Positions 56,919-64,000 of a stretch of 64,000 bases of DNA are shown piece after piece. This DNA comes from Pasteurellaceae bacterium 15-036681 (GTDB lineage Bacteria > Pseudomonadota > Gammaproteobacteria > Enterobacterales > Pasteurellaceae). The DNA lies in the NCBI GenBank assembly GCA_002002485.1, contig MQVI01000002.1:1-64000 (forward strand), written 5' to 3'. The first letter of the stretch is position 1, and every line of letters starts with the position of its first letter. The notes beneath the pieces were generated by a model. That model saw nothing but the letters and a program-made list of their open reading frames with translations. It searched no databases and had not been told where the DNA came from. Both the position numbers and the translations under genes were made by a program.

Positions 56919-58406
56919 TTACTTTTTAGTAATCGCCCCTAAAATACCGCGCATAATTTGTTTGGTAACTTGGTTGCGAAGGTTTCGGCCGACTTGTTGA
57001 GCGACGCTACCAACTAGTTGTTCTGCCATGGTTTGTTCGCTTTTCTTTTTGGTACCAAAAATGCTACCAAGCATGCCACTTAGGAAGTTTTCTTTCTCTT
57101 GAGGTTGTTCTGCGGCCTGCTGTTGAGCGACAGTTTGTGCATTTAGTATTTCAAATGCCGATTCGTTATCAACGTATTGGCTGTAGTGAAGATAGAGATC
57201 ATCTTGTTTTACAATTGCCGAACGCTCTTGTTCTGAAATAGGGGCAAGTTGGCTTGATGGTGGATAAATGTAGGCAATTTCAACAGGCGTTGGCATACCT
57301 TTTTCATCTAATACCGATACTAATGCTTCGCCTACACCTAATTGTGTAATGGCTTCTGCCACATTAACCCCTGGATTGGCACGGAAGGTTTCAGCAGCTG
57401 CTTTTACTGCTTTTTGGTCACGCGGCGTGAAGGCTCGTAAAGCGTGTTGAATTCGGTTACCTAATTGGCCCAACACTGAATCAGGTAAATCTAATGGGTT
57501 TTGGGTCACAAAGTAAACCCCCACACCTTTAGAACGAATTAAACGAACCACTTGCTCAATTTTATCGACTAATACTTTCGGCGCACCATCAAAGAGTAAG
57601 TGTGCCTCATCAAAGAATAGGACAAATTTTGGTTTTTCAGGATCGCCCACTTCTGGCAGAATCTCAAATAATTCAGCCATAAACCATAGAAGGAATGCGC
57701 CGTACATACGTGGTGAATTGATCAGTTTTTCTGAATTTAAAACATTAATCACACCACGGCCATCGCGAGTTTGCATCCAGTCATTTAAATCTAATGCAGG
57801 CTCACCAAATAAATTTGCTGCACCTTCATTTTCTAAAGCTAACAACGAACGCTGAATAGCACCTACGCTAGCGGCTGACACATTACCATATTCAACTTGG
57901 AAGGTTTTTGCATTCTCAGCCACAAATTTAAGCATAGCGCGTAGATCTTTAAGGTCGATAAGCAATAGACCTTTATCATCTGCAACGCGGAATACAAGGT
58001 TTAATAAGCCTTCTTGTGTATCATTTAAATTTAATAGACGCGCAAGTAGCATCGGCCCCATTTCTGAAATAGTGGTACGAAGTGGAATACCCGTCTCACC
58101 AAATACATCCCAGTAAGAAACCGGATAGCCTTTTAGATATTCTTCACCGCCTAGGCCAAATTGATCAATACGTTCTGCAATTTTTCCTTGGTAACCACCC
58201 GCTTGTACTAAGCCGGAGAGATCACCTTTAACATCAACAAGGAATACTGGCACACCATTATCGCTGAAAGATTCAGCCAATTTACGTAATGTCACGGTTT
58301 TACCTGTACCCGTTGCCCCTGCCACTAAACCGTGACGGTTTGCCATTTTAGCCGTGAGGGATAAAACCTTGCCTTCTTTAGTTTGAGCAATTGCGTAATG
58401 TGTCAT
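56919..58406 (-). CDS. HerA-like ATPase, DUF853 (YjgR type)
   Basis: A 495-residue P-loop ATPase. Walker A is VAGATGTGKTVTLRKLAE, Walker B is FVLFFDEAHLLFDGAP, and VYFVTQNPLDLPDSVLGQLGNRIQHALRAFTPRDQ is a HerA/FtsK-like sensor region. It matches DUF853 proteins such as E. coli YjgR, whose cellular role is not established. The C-terminal part is a charged linker ending LRNQVTKQIMRGILGAITKK. The ATG follows AAGAGGATTTTTTAATT. Confidence 0.85.
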   Translation of the reverse strand: MTHYAIAQTKEGKVLSLTAKMANRHGLVAGATGTGKTVTLRKLAESFSDNGVPVFLVDVKGDLSGLVQAGGYQGKIAERIDQFGLGGEEYLKGYPVSYWDVFGETGIPLRTTISEMGPMLLARLLNLNDTQEGLLNLVFRVADDKGLLLIDLKDLRAMLKFVAENAKTFQVEYGNVSAASVGAIQRSLLALENEGAANLFGEPALDLNDWMQTRDGRGVINVLNSEKLINSPRMYGAFLLWFMAELFEILPEVGDPEKPKFVLFFDEAHLLFDGAPKVLVDKIEQVVRLIRSKGVGVYFVTQNPLDLPDSVLGQLGNRIQHALRAFTPRDQKAVKAAAETFRANPGVNVAEAITQLGVGEALVSVLDEKGMPTPVEIAYIYPPSSQLAPISEQERSAIVKQDDLYLHYSQYVDNESAFEILNAQTVAQQQAAEQPQEKENFLSGMLGSIFGTKKKSEQTMAEQLVGSVAQQVGRNLRNQVTKQIMRGILGAITKK

Positions 58407-58428
58407 AATTAAAAAATCCTCTTAGGAA

Positions 58429-58782
58429 TTAAGTTTTATTACCAACTCTGAATCCTGTTTCCCAGTTGGCTTTAAAGTTCTGCGGTAGCTTTTCTTTCGC
58501 GTTATTACAATAATTGACGCGTTGTTCGAACATTTGATTTTTTTGGTCGGTAAATGAGCGGCCTACTCGGTAGCCATCTAAATACCAGTCATCGGCATCA
58601 CCACATTCTGTTGTATTAATACGTTTTTCCGTTGCAGTACCACTATAAGGTGTTTTATAGGGTTGATTGCTTGGGTTACTGTATGCTGCAATAGCGCCTT
58701 GGCTTTTGGGTTTATAGCTTGAACTGCAAGCAGTAAGGGTAGCCACTGAAATTAATAACGCACTCAAGTGAAATAGCTTCAT
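58429..58782 (-). CDS. Small lipoprotein, DUF2799-like
   Basis: A 117-residue protein with a lipoprotein signal (MKLFHLSALLISVATLTACSS); Cys19 would be the lipidated residue. The mature part has a tryptophan/glycine motif (CGDADDWYLDGYRVGRSF, then CNNAKEKLPQNFKANWETGFRVG) resembling DUF2799 proteins. No function is known. It lies 22 bp upstream of the YjgR-like gene on the same strand and may be co-transcribed. Confidence 0.75.
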   Translation of the reverse strand: MKLFHLSALLISVATLTACSSSYKPKSQGAIAAYSNPSNQPYKTPYSGTATEKRINTTECGDADDWYLDGYRVGRSFTDQKNQMFEQRVNYCNNAKEKLPQNFKANWETGFRVGNKT

Positions 58783-58875
58783 CTTTTTCTCCTTTTAAAC
58801 GAAAGGACGCCGTCTTGGCGCCTGAATTTAGTTATTTTTATAAAAAAGAAAATTTTAAAAAATTTAAGCAAGAAG

Positions 58876-58900
58876 GCGAATTTAAATTCGCTCTTATTTT
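58876..58900. terminator. Palindrome after rhlB
   Basis: The perfect palindrome GCGAATTTAAATTCGC has TCTTATTTT on its plus-strand side and AT-rich sequence on the other. It lies about 60 bases after the rhlB stop on the minus strand. A role as rhlB terminator is likely but the stem is AT-rich. Confidence 0.45.
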
Positions 58901-58958
58901 TTATGGAAAAATTAACATTTGCTTTATAAATTTTAAGTATAGCTTTTAATGAATGCTG

Positions 58959-60182
58959 TTATTTTTTTCTATTTGGATTAAAGCGAGTTGAGCGAGATTT
59001 GCGTACAACTTTCGGTAATTCAAGTAATGATTTGCTATCATATTGGCTAACCGGAATTGAGTGGCCAATATATTCTTCAATCGCCGGTAGGTTTACCGCG
59101 TAGCGCTCACAAGCAAAGCTGATTGAAACACCACTTTCCCCCGCTCGGCCAGTACGACCAATACGGTGTACATAGTCTTCGCGGTCATCGGGTAAATCGT
59201 AATTAAATACGTGTGTAACATCAGGGATGTGCAAGCCTCGAGCAGCAACATCTGTTGCTACTAAAATATCTAAATCACCTTGAGTAAAGCTGTCCAAGAG
59301 TGCAAGACGTTTTTTCTGTTGGATATCGCCAGTCAGTAGCCCAACTCGGTGGCCATCTGCACTGAGATAACTCCAAATTTCTTCACATTTATGTTTGGTG
59401 TTGGCAAACACAATGCAACGCTCAGGCCATTCTTCCTCCATCAAAGTTAGAAGCAGTGCCATTTTATCCTCGTTAGATGGATAGAATAGCTCTTCTTTGA
59501 TTCGATGTCCTGTGCGTTGTAGAGGTTCAATTTCTACATATTCTGCATTATGCATGTCTTCAAAAGCCAGTTCGCGTACACGGTGAGAAAGTGTCGCAGA
59601 GAAGAGCATGGTTAAACGCTCTTCAGGTTTTGGGCATTTACGCATTAAGTAGCGGATATCTTTGATAAAGCCGAGATCGAACATACGGTCTGCTTCATCA
59701 AGCACAATTACTTGGATTTTATCTAAATTGATAATACCTTGTTTTACATAGTCGATAACACGGCCTGTTGTACCAACAAGAATATCCACGCCTTTTTGAA
59801 TATCTTGTACTTGTTTTTCATAGCCGTCACCACCGTAAGCAAGAGCAAGGTTTAAGCCAGAATGTTTGACTAATAGCTCTGCATCGGAACCAATTTGTAC
59901 AGCAAGTTCACGCGTTGGCGCAAGGATTAAAGCGCGAGGTTGATTAGGCTTTGTTGGAATCTCATGGCTGAGTAAGTGATGAAACGTTGCCACTAAAAAA
60001 GCGAGTGTTTTACCCGTACCCGTTTGAGCTTGCCCAGCGATATCTTGAGCGGCTAAAGTGTATGGAAGCGTTTTGGCCTGAATAGGCGTACAGAATTCAA
60101 AGCCTTTACTATCTAATGCGGCAATCACATTATCGTGAATAGGGAAGTCGATAAAGCGTTGTTCTGTAAGGTGTTTTGACAT
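58959..60182 (-). CDS. rhlB: ATP-dependent RNA helicase RhlB
   Basis: A 407-residue DEAD-box helicase, the RNA-unwinding partner of RNase E in the degradosome. Motifs in order: [20 protein letters not shown] (Q motif), AQTGTGKT (I), PTRELA (Ia), [12 protein letters not shown] (II), SAT (III), [11 protein letters not shown] (V) and [10 protein letters not shown] (VI). The short basic C-terminus ([15 protein letters not shown]) contacts RNase E/RNA in relatives. The ATG at 60182 with GAGG is used rather than an upstream TTG. Confidence 0.96.
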   Translation of the reverse strand: MSKHLTEQRFIDFPIHDNVIAALDSKGFEFCTPIQAKTLPYTLAAQDIAGQAQTGTGKTLAFLVATFHHLLSHEIPTKPNQPRALILAPTRELAVQIGSDAELLVKHSGLNLALAYGGDGYEKQVQDIQKGVDILVGTTGRVIDYVKQGIINLDKIQVIVLDEADRMFDLGFIKDIRYLMRKCPKPEERLTMLFSATLSHRVRELAFEDMHNAEYVEIEPLQRTGHRIKEELFYPSNEDKMALLLTLMEEEWPERCIVFANTKHKCEEIWSYLSADGHRVGLLTGDIQQKKRLALLDSFTQGDLDILVATDVAARGLHIPDVTHVFNYDLPDDREDYVHRIGRTGRAGESGVSISFACERYAVNLPAIEEYIGHSIPVSQYDSKSLLELPKVVRKSRSTRFNPNRKK

Positions 60183-60329
60183 ATTCAAACCTCAATTTGA
60201 AAAAAATCCTAAAATCTGACCGCTTGAAAATATTTCAGTTTATTTACGGCTTATAGAAATTGTACAACAATATCATAAATGCTAGAATCTTTCACCATTT
60301 CCGACATAATTTTATTACGAGGTATCACA

Positions 60330-61349
60330 ATGTCTGCAAACACAGCAACTCCTAATCTTAAAAATCGCCACTTCCTCCGTTTAATGGACTTCACTCCAGC
60401 AGAAATTCAATATTTATTAGATCTCTCAGCAAAGTTAAAAGCTGATAAAAAAGCGGGTACAGAAAAACAAACTTTAAAAGGTAAAAATATTGCATTAATT
60501 TTTGAAAAAGCATCAACGCGTACTCGTTGTGCCTTTGAAGTTGGCGCTTTTGACCAAGGTGCGAACGTGAGTTATATTGGCCCAAGTGGTTCGCAAATCG
60601 GTCATAAGGAATCCATGAAAGATACTGCTCGAGTGCTTGGCAGAATGTATGATGGTATTCAGTATCGTGGTTATGGTCAGGAGTTGGTTGAAATCTTAGC
60701 GGATTATTCTGGTGTACCCGTGTGGAATGGTTTGACAGATGAATTCCACCCAACTCAAATTCTTGCAGATTTTTTAACCATGGTTGAGCATTCAGACAAA
60801 CCATTAAATCAAATCAAATTAGCTTACTTAGGTGATGCGCGTAATAATATGGGAAACTCATTTGTGGAAGGCGCTGCATTAATGGGCGTAGACCTACGCT
60901 TAGTTGCGCCAAAACAGTTCTTCCCAGAACAAAAATTATTGGATGAAGTCGCAGAAATGGCTACGAAAACAGGTGCAAAAATTACTTGTACAGAAGATAT
61001 TTCAGAAGGTGTGAAAGATGTTGATTTTGTTTATACCGATGTTTGGGTTTCAATGGGTGAACCCGAATCAGCTTGGGAAGCGCGTATCAACTTAATGAAA
61101 CCTTACCAAGTCAATGCTGAATTGATGAAACGCACAGGCAATCCAAATGTGAAATTCCTACACTGCTTACCAGCGTTTCATGACGATCAAACTACCTTAG
61201 GTAAAGAAATCGCTGAAAAATATGGGATGAATGGTTTAGAAGTCACAGATGAAGTGTTTGAATCAGAAGCCTCTATCGTATTTGATGAAGCAGAAAACCG
61301 TATGCATACTATTAAGGCAGTGATGGTGGCGACGTTAGGGCAAGAGTAG
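60330..61349 (+). CDS. argF: Ornithine carbamoyltransferase
   Basis: A 339-residue enzyme that makes citrulline from ornithine and carbamoyl phosphate. The carbamoyl-phosphate site is [15 protein letters not shown], with [12 protein letters not shown] and the ornithine-site HCLPAFHD. The frame upstream (to 60279) is not part of it; ACGAGG precedes the ATG at 60330. It could be the anabolic (argF) or catabolic (arcB) form. No arcA or arcC neighbour is present, so argF is preferred. argE in this window is the preceding step. Confidence 0.92.
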   Translation: MSANTATPNLKNRHFLRLMDFTPAEIQYLLDLSAKLKADKKAGTEKQTLKGKNIALIFEKASTRTRCAFEVGAFDQGANVSYIGPSGSQIGHKESMKDTARVLGRMYDGIQYRGYGQELVEILADYSGVPVWNGLTDEFHPTQILADFLTMVEHSDKPLNQIKLAYLGDARNNMGNSFVEGAALMGVDLRLVAPKQFFPEQKLLDEVAEMATKTGAKITCTEDISEGVKDVDFVYTDVWVSMGEPESAWEARINLMKPYQVNAELMKRTGNPNVKFLHCLPAFHDDQTTLGKEIAEKYGMNGLEVTDEVFESEASIVFDEAENRMHTIKAVMVATLGQE

Positions 61350-61351
61350 TT

Positions 61352-61456
61352 ACCTAGTACGAGCCGTACTAGGTTATTTATCTTAGTCGCTTTGTGACTA
61401 TTTGGAGAGCGACAAAGTCGCTCAAATAAGCAACCCTATACGGCTCGTATAGGGTT
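61352..61456. repeat. Composite palindromic element after argF
   Basis: Outer hairpins ACCTAGTACG/CGTACTAGGT (61352-61374) and AACCCTATACG/CGTATAGGGTT (61432-61456) share the core TACGAGCCGTA in opposite orientation. Between them lie AGTC/GACT and GAGCGAC/GTCGCTC hairpins, and TTATTT/AAATAA near the ends. The layout is that of a small inverted-repeat element and may terminate argF. The rest of the gap to glyA is AT-rich. Confidence 0.65.
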
Positions 61457-61618
61457 ATTAAAATTTTTCATCTTTATTTGAAAAAATATAAATTAAATCA
61501 CTATTTAAAATCGAGAAAGAACAGGGTAATCTATCCCTAAATTGATTAATTTCATTTTCTCAAAAAAATCACTATCAGAATTCAACAAAAAAACGTAAAA
61601 TGCGTGTGTTTATCAGCT

Positions 61619-61634
61619 ACGCAAACGTTTACTT
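61619..61634 (+). promoter_or_regulatory. PurR-like operator upstream of glyA
   Basis: ACGCAAACGTTTACTT has a perfect left half of the PurR operator (ACGCAAAC) and six of eight matches in the right half. It lies 20 bases before the glyA ATG, inside the likely leader, where binding would block transcription. PurR control of glyA is known in E. coli. Confidence 0.65.
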
Positions 61635-61653
61635 AAATATGGGAGTACCAACA

Positions 61654-62916
61654 ATGTTAAGACGTGATATGAATATCGCAGACTACGATCCAGTATTATG
61701 GCAAGCAATTCAAGACGAAAATCGTCGTCAAGAAGAGCATATTGAGCTTATTGCTTCAGAAAACTATGCAAGTCCACGTGTTATGCAAGCACAAGGTTCG
61801 CAATTTACTAATAAATATGCGGAAGGCTACCCAGGTAAACGTTACTATGGTGGTTGTGAGTATGCCGATATTGTTGAGCAATTAGCGATTGACCGTGCAA
61901 AAGAGTTATTTGGTGCAGATTACGTAAATGTACAGCCACACTCTGGTTCACAAGCAAATGCTGCAGTGTATATGGCATTATTAAATCCAGGTGATACCAT
62001 TTTAGGTATGAGCCTTGCACACGGTGGTCACTTAACTCATGGTGCGTCAGTAAGTTTCTCTGGCAAAATCTACCACGCAGAACAATACGGTATCACTGCG
62101 GAAGGTGTAATTGATTACGATGCATTACGTAAACAAGCGCATGAAGTAAAACCAAAAATGATCGTAGGCGGTTTCTCTGCTTATTCACAAGTTGTGGATT
62201 GGGCAAAAATGCGTGAAATCGCAGATGAAGTTGGTGCATACTTATTCGTAGATATGGCGCACGTTGCGGGTTTAATCGCAGCAGGTGTTTACCCAAGCCC
62301 GATGAATCATGCTCACGTTGTGACAACTACAACCCACAAGACTCTTGGTGGCCCACGTGGTGGTCTAATTCTTTCAAATGCGAAAGATGAAGATATGTAC
62401 AAAAAATTCCAAAGTGCGGTGTTTCCTGCTGGTCAAGGTGGCCCATTAGTTCACGTTATTGCAGCAAAAGCGGTATGTTTCAAAGAGGCATTAGAACCAG
62501 AGTACAAAGTTTACCAACAACAAGTGGTCAAAAATGCCAAGGCGATGGTAGATGTATTCAAGGCTCGTGGTTACAACGTGGTTTCAAACGGTACAGAAAA
62601 CCATTTATTCCTTGTTGATTTAGTAAGCCACGGTTTAACAGGTAAAGCTGCAGACGCTGCTTTAGGCAGTGCAAACATTACTGTAAACAAAAATGCAGTG
62701 CCAAACGATCCACAAAAACCATTTGTAACCTCTGGTATTCGTGTAGGTACGCCTTCAGTAACTCGCCGTGGTTTCAAAGAAGCGGAAGTAACAGAGTTAG
62801 CAGGTTGGATGTGTGATATTTTAGATGCGATGAACACTGACAAATTAGAGTCAGTAATTGAAGCAACTAAAGCAAAAGTATTAGATATCTGTAAGCGCTT
62901 ACCAGTTTATCCTTAG
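61654..62916 (+). CDS. glyA: Serine hydroxymethyltransferase
   Basis: A 420-residue PLP enzyme that makes glycine and 5,10-methylene-tetrahydrofolate from serine. The PLP lysine is in [14 protein letters not shown]. The N-terminus ([20 protein letters not shown]), [36 protein letters not shown] and the [12 protein letters not shown] end are typical. A frame open to 61600 would translate the operator; the ATG at 61654 after GGGAG is chosen. It is monocistronic, with a PurR-like box upstream and two hairpins after the stop. Confidence 0.97.
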   Translation: MLRRDMNIADYDPVLWQAIQDENRRQEEHIELIASENYASPRVMQAQGSQFTNKYAEGYPGKRYYGGCEYADIVEQLAIDRAKELFGADYVNVQPHSGSQANAAVYMALLNPGDTILGMSLAHGGHLTHGASVSFSGKIYHAEQYGITAEGVIDYDALRKQAHEVKPKMIVGGFSAYSQVVDWAKMREIADEVGAYLFVDMAHVAGLIAAGVYPSPMNHAHVVTTTTHKTLGGPRGGLILSNAKDEDMYKKFQSAVFPAGQGGPLVHVIAAKAVCFKEALEPEYKVYQQQVVKNAKAMVDVFKARGYNVVSNGTENHLFLVDLVSHGLTGKAADAALGSANITVNKNAVPNDPQKPFVTSGIRVGTPSVTRRGFKEAEVTELAGWMCDILDAMNTDKLESVIEATKAKVLDICKRLPVYP

Positions 62917-62923
62917 TCTATTA

Positions 62924-62990
62924 ATATTCCCTCGCAAAGCGAGGGAATATCATACATATGAACCCTGAATAATGTCATTCAGGGTTTTTA
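62924..62990 (+). terminator. Two hairpins after glyA
   Basis: ATATTCCCTCGC/GCGAGGGAATAT at 62924-62950 is followed by AACCCTGAAT/ATTCAGGGTT at 62961-62986 and then TTTT. The second is a good Rho-independent terminator. Confidence 0.85.
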
Positions 62991-63006
62991 CGTTTTTTGG
63001 AAAGCT

Positions 63007-63288
63007 ATGATTTTATATTTATTAATTTATCTGTTACTGATGAATCTATTTAGTGCTTATCTTATGTATCTTGATAAGCAAAAATCGGTCAAAGGCGAGT
63101 GGCGTATTCCTGAATTTGAGCTATTTTGTTTAGCGCTATTAGGGGGATTTATCGGCACTTATTTAGTGATGAAATACGCACGACATAAAACTAAGCATTG
63201 GCAGTTTTATGCCGCGGTAATTGTGTCTGCATTGATTTGGCTGGTGGGATTACCAGCAGGCTATCTCTATTTAACCCCTTTGTGGTGA
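63007..63288 (+). CDS. DUF1294-type small membrane protein
   Basis: A 93-residue protein with three or four hydrophobic segments. The pattern MNLFSAYLMYLDKQKSVKGEWRIPEFELFCLALLGGFIGTYLVMKYARHKTKHWQF matches DUF1294 proteins (Asp-Lys pair, Arg-Ile-x-Glu, double-Gly helix, His-Lys-Thr). The function is unknown. It overlaps the 3' end of the convergent phosphatase gene by 18 bases. Confidence 0.8.
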   Translation: MILYLLIYLLLMNLFSAYLMYLDKQKSVKGEWRIPEFELFCLALLGGFIGTYLVMKYARHKTKHWQFYAAVIVSALIWLVGLPAGYLYLTPLW

Positions 63289-63945
63289 ATATTTAGGGGC
63301 ATTTTTATCTAACATCGCTAATTCACCTAAATGCTCAACATTATTAAATTCAATTAATTCAGCCTTGCCATTTTCTATTTTTGCAATGTTAATTGCGGTA
63401 TTTGCCACAAATCTATGAATTTCTTGATTACGGAAATCATGCCAGTGAATACCTTTTAAAATTGCCGTGAGCAAAGTAAGCGTCATGCCGTGTGAAACAA
63501 GTAGAATATTTTCACCGTCTTTATGGCGTTCTACAATCTGTTGAAAGGCTTTCATTACACGATTATAGAGTTGTTCAATAGTTTCGCCTTGACTTTCTGT
63601 TGCAAGATAATTTTTCGGATCAGTACGCAATAATATATATTCAGGATGCTCTGCTAAATCGATAGATTTTTTTCCTTCCCAATTTCCGAAATAGATTTCA
63701 TTAATCCCTTTGTGGTGGAAATGAGGAATATCTCGTTCACCGATAATATAATTTGCGGTATCCTGTGCACGTTTAAGTAAGCTAGAATAGCAAGCAGTGA
63801 AAGGAATGTTTTTAAGTGCTTGCCCTGTTTTTTGCGCGCCGAGAATACCTTCTTCGACTAATGGAGAATCTCCGAATCCTTGTAATAAACCTTGTTCATT
63901 CCATTCTGTGCGTCCGTGGCGGATTAAATAAATATGTAGAGCCAT
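63271..63945 (-). CDS. Histidine phosphatase family protein
   Basis: A 224-residue member of the branch-1 histidine phosphatase (phosphoglycerate-mutase-like) superfamily. IRHGRTEWNEQGLLQG holds the phosphorylated histidine, NEIYFGNWEGK the second core arginine/glutamate region, and LVSHGMTLTLL the second histidine. It resembles GpmB- and CobC-type phosphatases and cannot be named more precisely. The ATG is preceded by a weak AGGAAACA. A hairpin CTCGCCC/GGGCGAG follows upstream at the window edge. Confidence 0.82.
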   Translation of the reverse strand: MALHIYLIRHGRTEWNEQGLLQGFGDSPLVEEGILGAQKTGQALKNIPFTACYSSLLKRAQDTANYIIGERDIPHFHHKGINEIYFGNWEGKKSIDLAEHPEYILLRTDPKNYLATESQGETIEQLYNRVMKAFQQIVERHKDGENILLVSHGMTLTLLTAILKGIHWHDFRNQEIHRFVANTAINIAKIENGKAELIEFNNVEHLGELAMLDKNAPKYSPQRG

Positions 63946-63983
63946 TTTGTTTCCTGATGTTCTGAGTTATCCTAGACACACCA

Positions 63984-64000
63984 CTCGCCCTTTGGGCGAG
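63984..64000. repeat. Palindrome at the right window edge
   Basis: CTCGCCC/GGGCGAG forms a seven-base GC stem with loop TTT, ending at the window edge. It could be a terminator of a gene outside the window; the following bases are not visible. Confidence 0.4.

Noticed and set aside
62411-62421. Haemophilus-type uptake word AAGTGCGGT in glyA
   Set aside because: Only this single match was noticed, against many ACAAGCGGT-type words, so it is likely chance.

Overview
The window reads as an ordinary AT-rich Pasteurellaceae chromosome with one unusual small element family in it. The gene set (tkt, metK, apt-dnaX, dmsABCD-napF, afuABC, potABC, glyA) fits that family. The dominant DNA-uptake-like word is ACAAGCGGT and its complement, which occurs many times in genes and intergenic regions, while the Haemophilus-type AAGTGCGGT was noticed only once (in glyA). 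This points to the Actinobacillus/Mannheimia side of the family. No rRNA, tRNA, CRISPR array, prophage or intact insertion sequence was seen.

Layout. 1-7.3 kb: partial left-edge gene, rpmE, tkt, an AEC transporter, argE with a membrane protein, and metK. 7.3-15.5 kb: a galactose/galactoside block on the minus strand (galT-galK-galM, and a LacY-type permease with a GH36 alpha-galactosidase) with a divergent LacI-family regulator. Galactosides would be imported, cleaved, and the galactose passed to the Leloir enzymes. 15.5-26 kb: terC, leuCD, a decayed stretch, a sirtuin and a small P-loop kinase, a Bcr-type exporter, rsuA, marC, an OppA-like lipoprotein and apbC/mrp. 26-32.7 kb: pepT downstream of oppABC with a single double-domain ATPase, a peptide import and hydrolysis unit. 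33-34.7 kb: ruvA-ruvB separated by a heptamer-repeat array. 34.9-42.4 kb: potABC (no potD) and afuABC. 42.4-48.5 kb: an HcaT-like transporter, apt, dnaX and a YadGH-type ABC exporter split by a four-helix-bundle protein gene. 48.7-53.8 kb: DMSO-reductase-type operon. 53.8-64 kb: cca, rdgC, proC, yjgR-like, a lipoprotein, rhlB, argF, glyA, a DUF1294-type protein and a histidine phosphatase.

Regulation visible in the sequence: near-perfect CRP sites before galT and afuA lie exactly 41.5 bp upstream of the inferred start (class II), and CRP-like sites lie before tkt, the galactoside operon and dmsA. There are also paired LacI-family operators, an FNR box before dmsA, a PurR-like box before glyA, and an A11 slippage site in dnaX.

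The most interesting observation is a pair of related elements made of 7-bp units. One (47313-47754) carries an S23/IVP-like four-helix-bundle gene and sits exactly between the ATPase stop and the permease start of an ABC operon. The other (33965-34083) has no gene, carries two expanded five-copy heptamer arrays in inverted orientation, and sits exactly between the ruvA stop and the ruvB start. Both have the same orientation relative to the host operon, and both keep an open reading frame into the downstream gene. This looks like an operon-tolerant element with a gene-less derivative.
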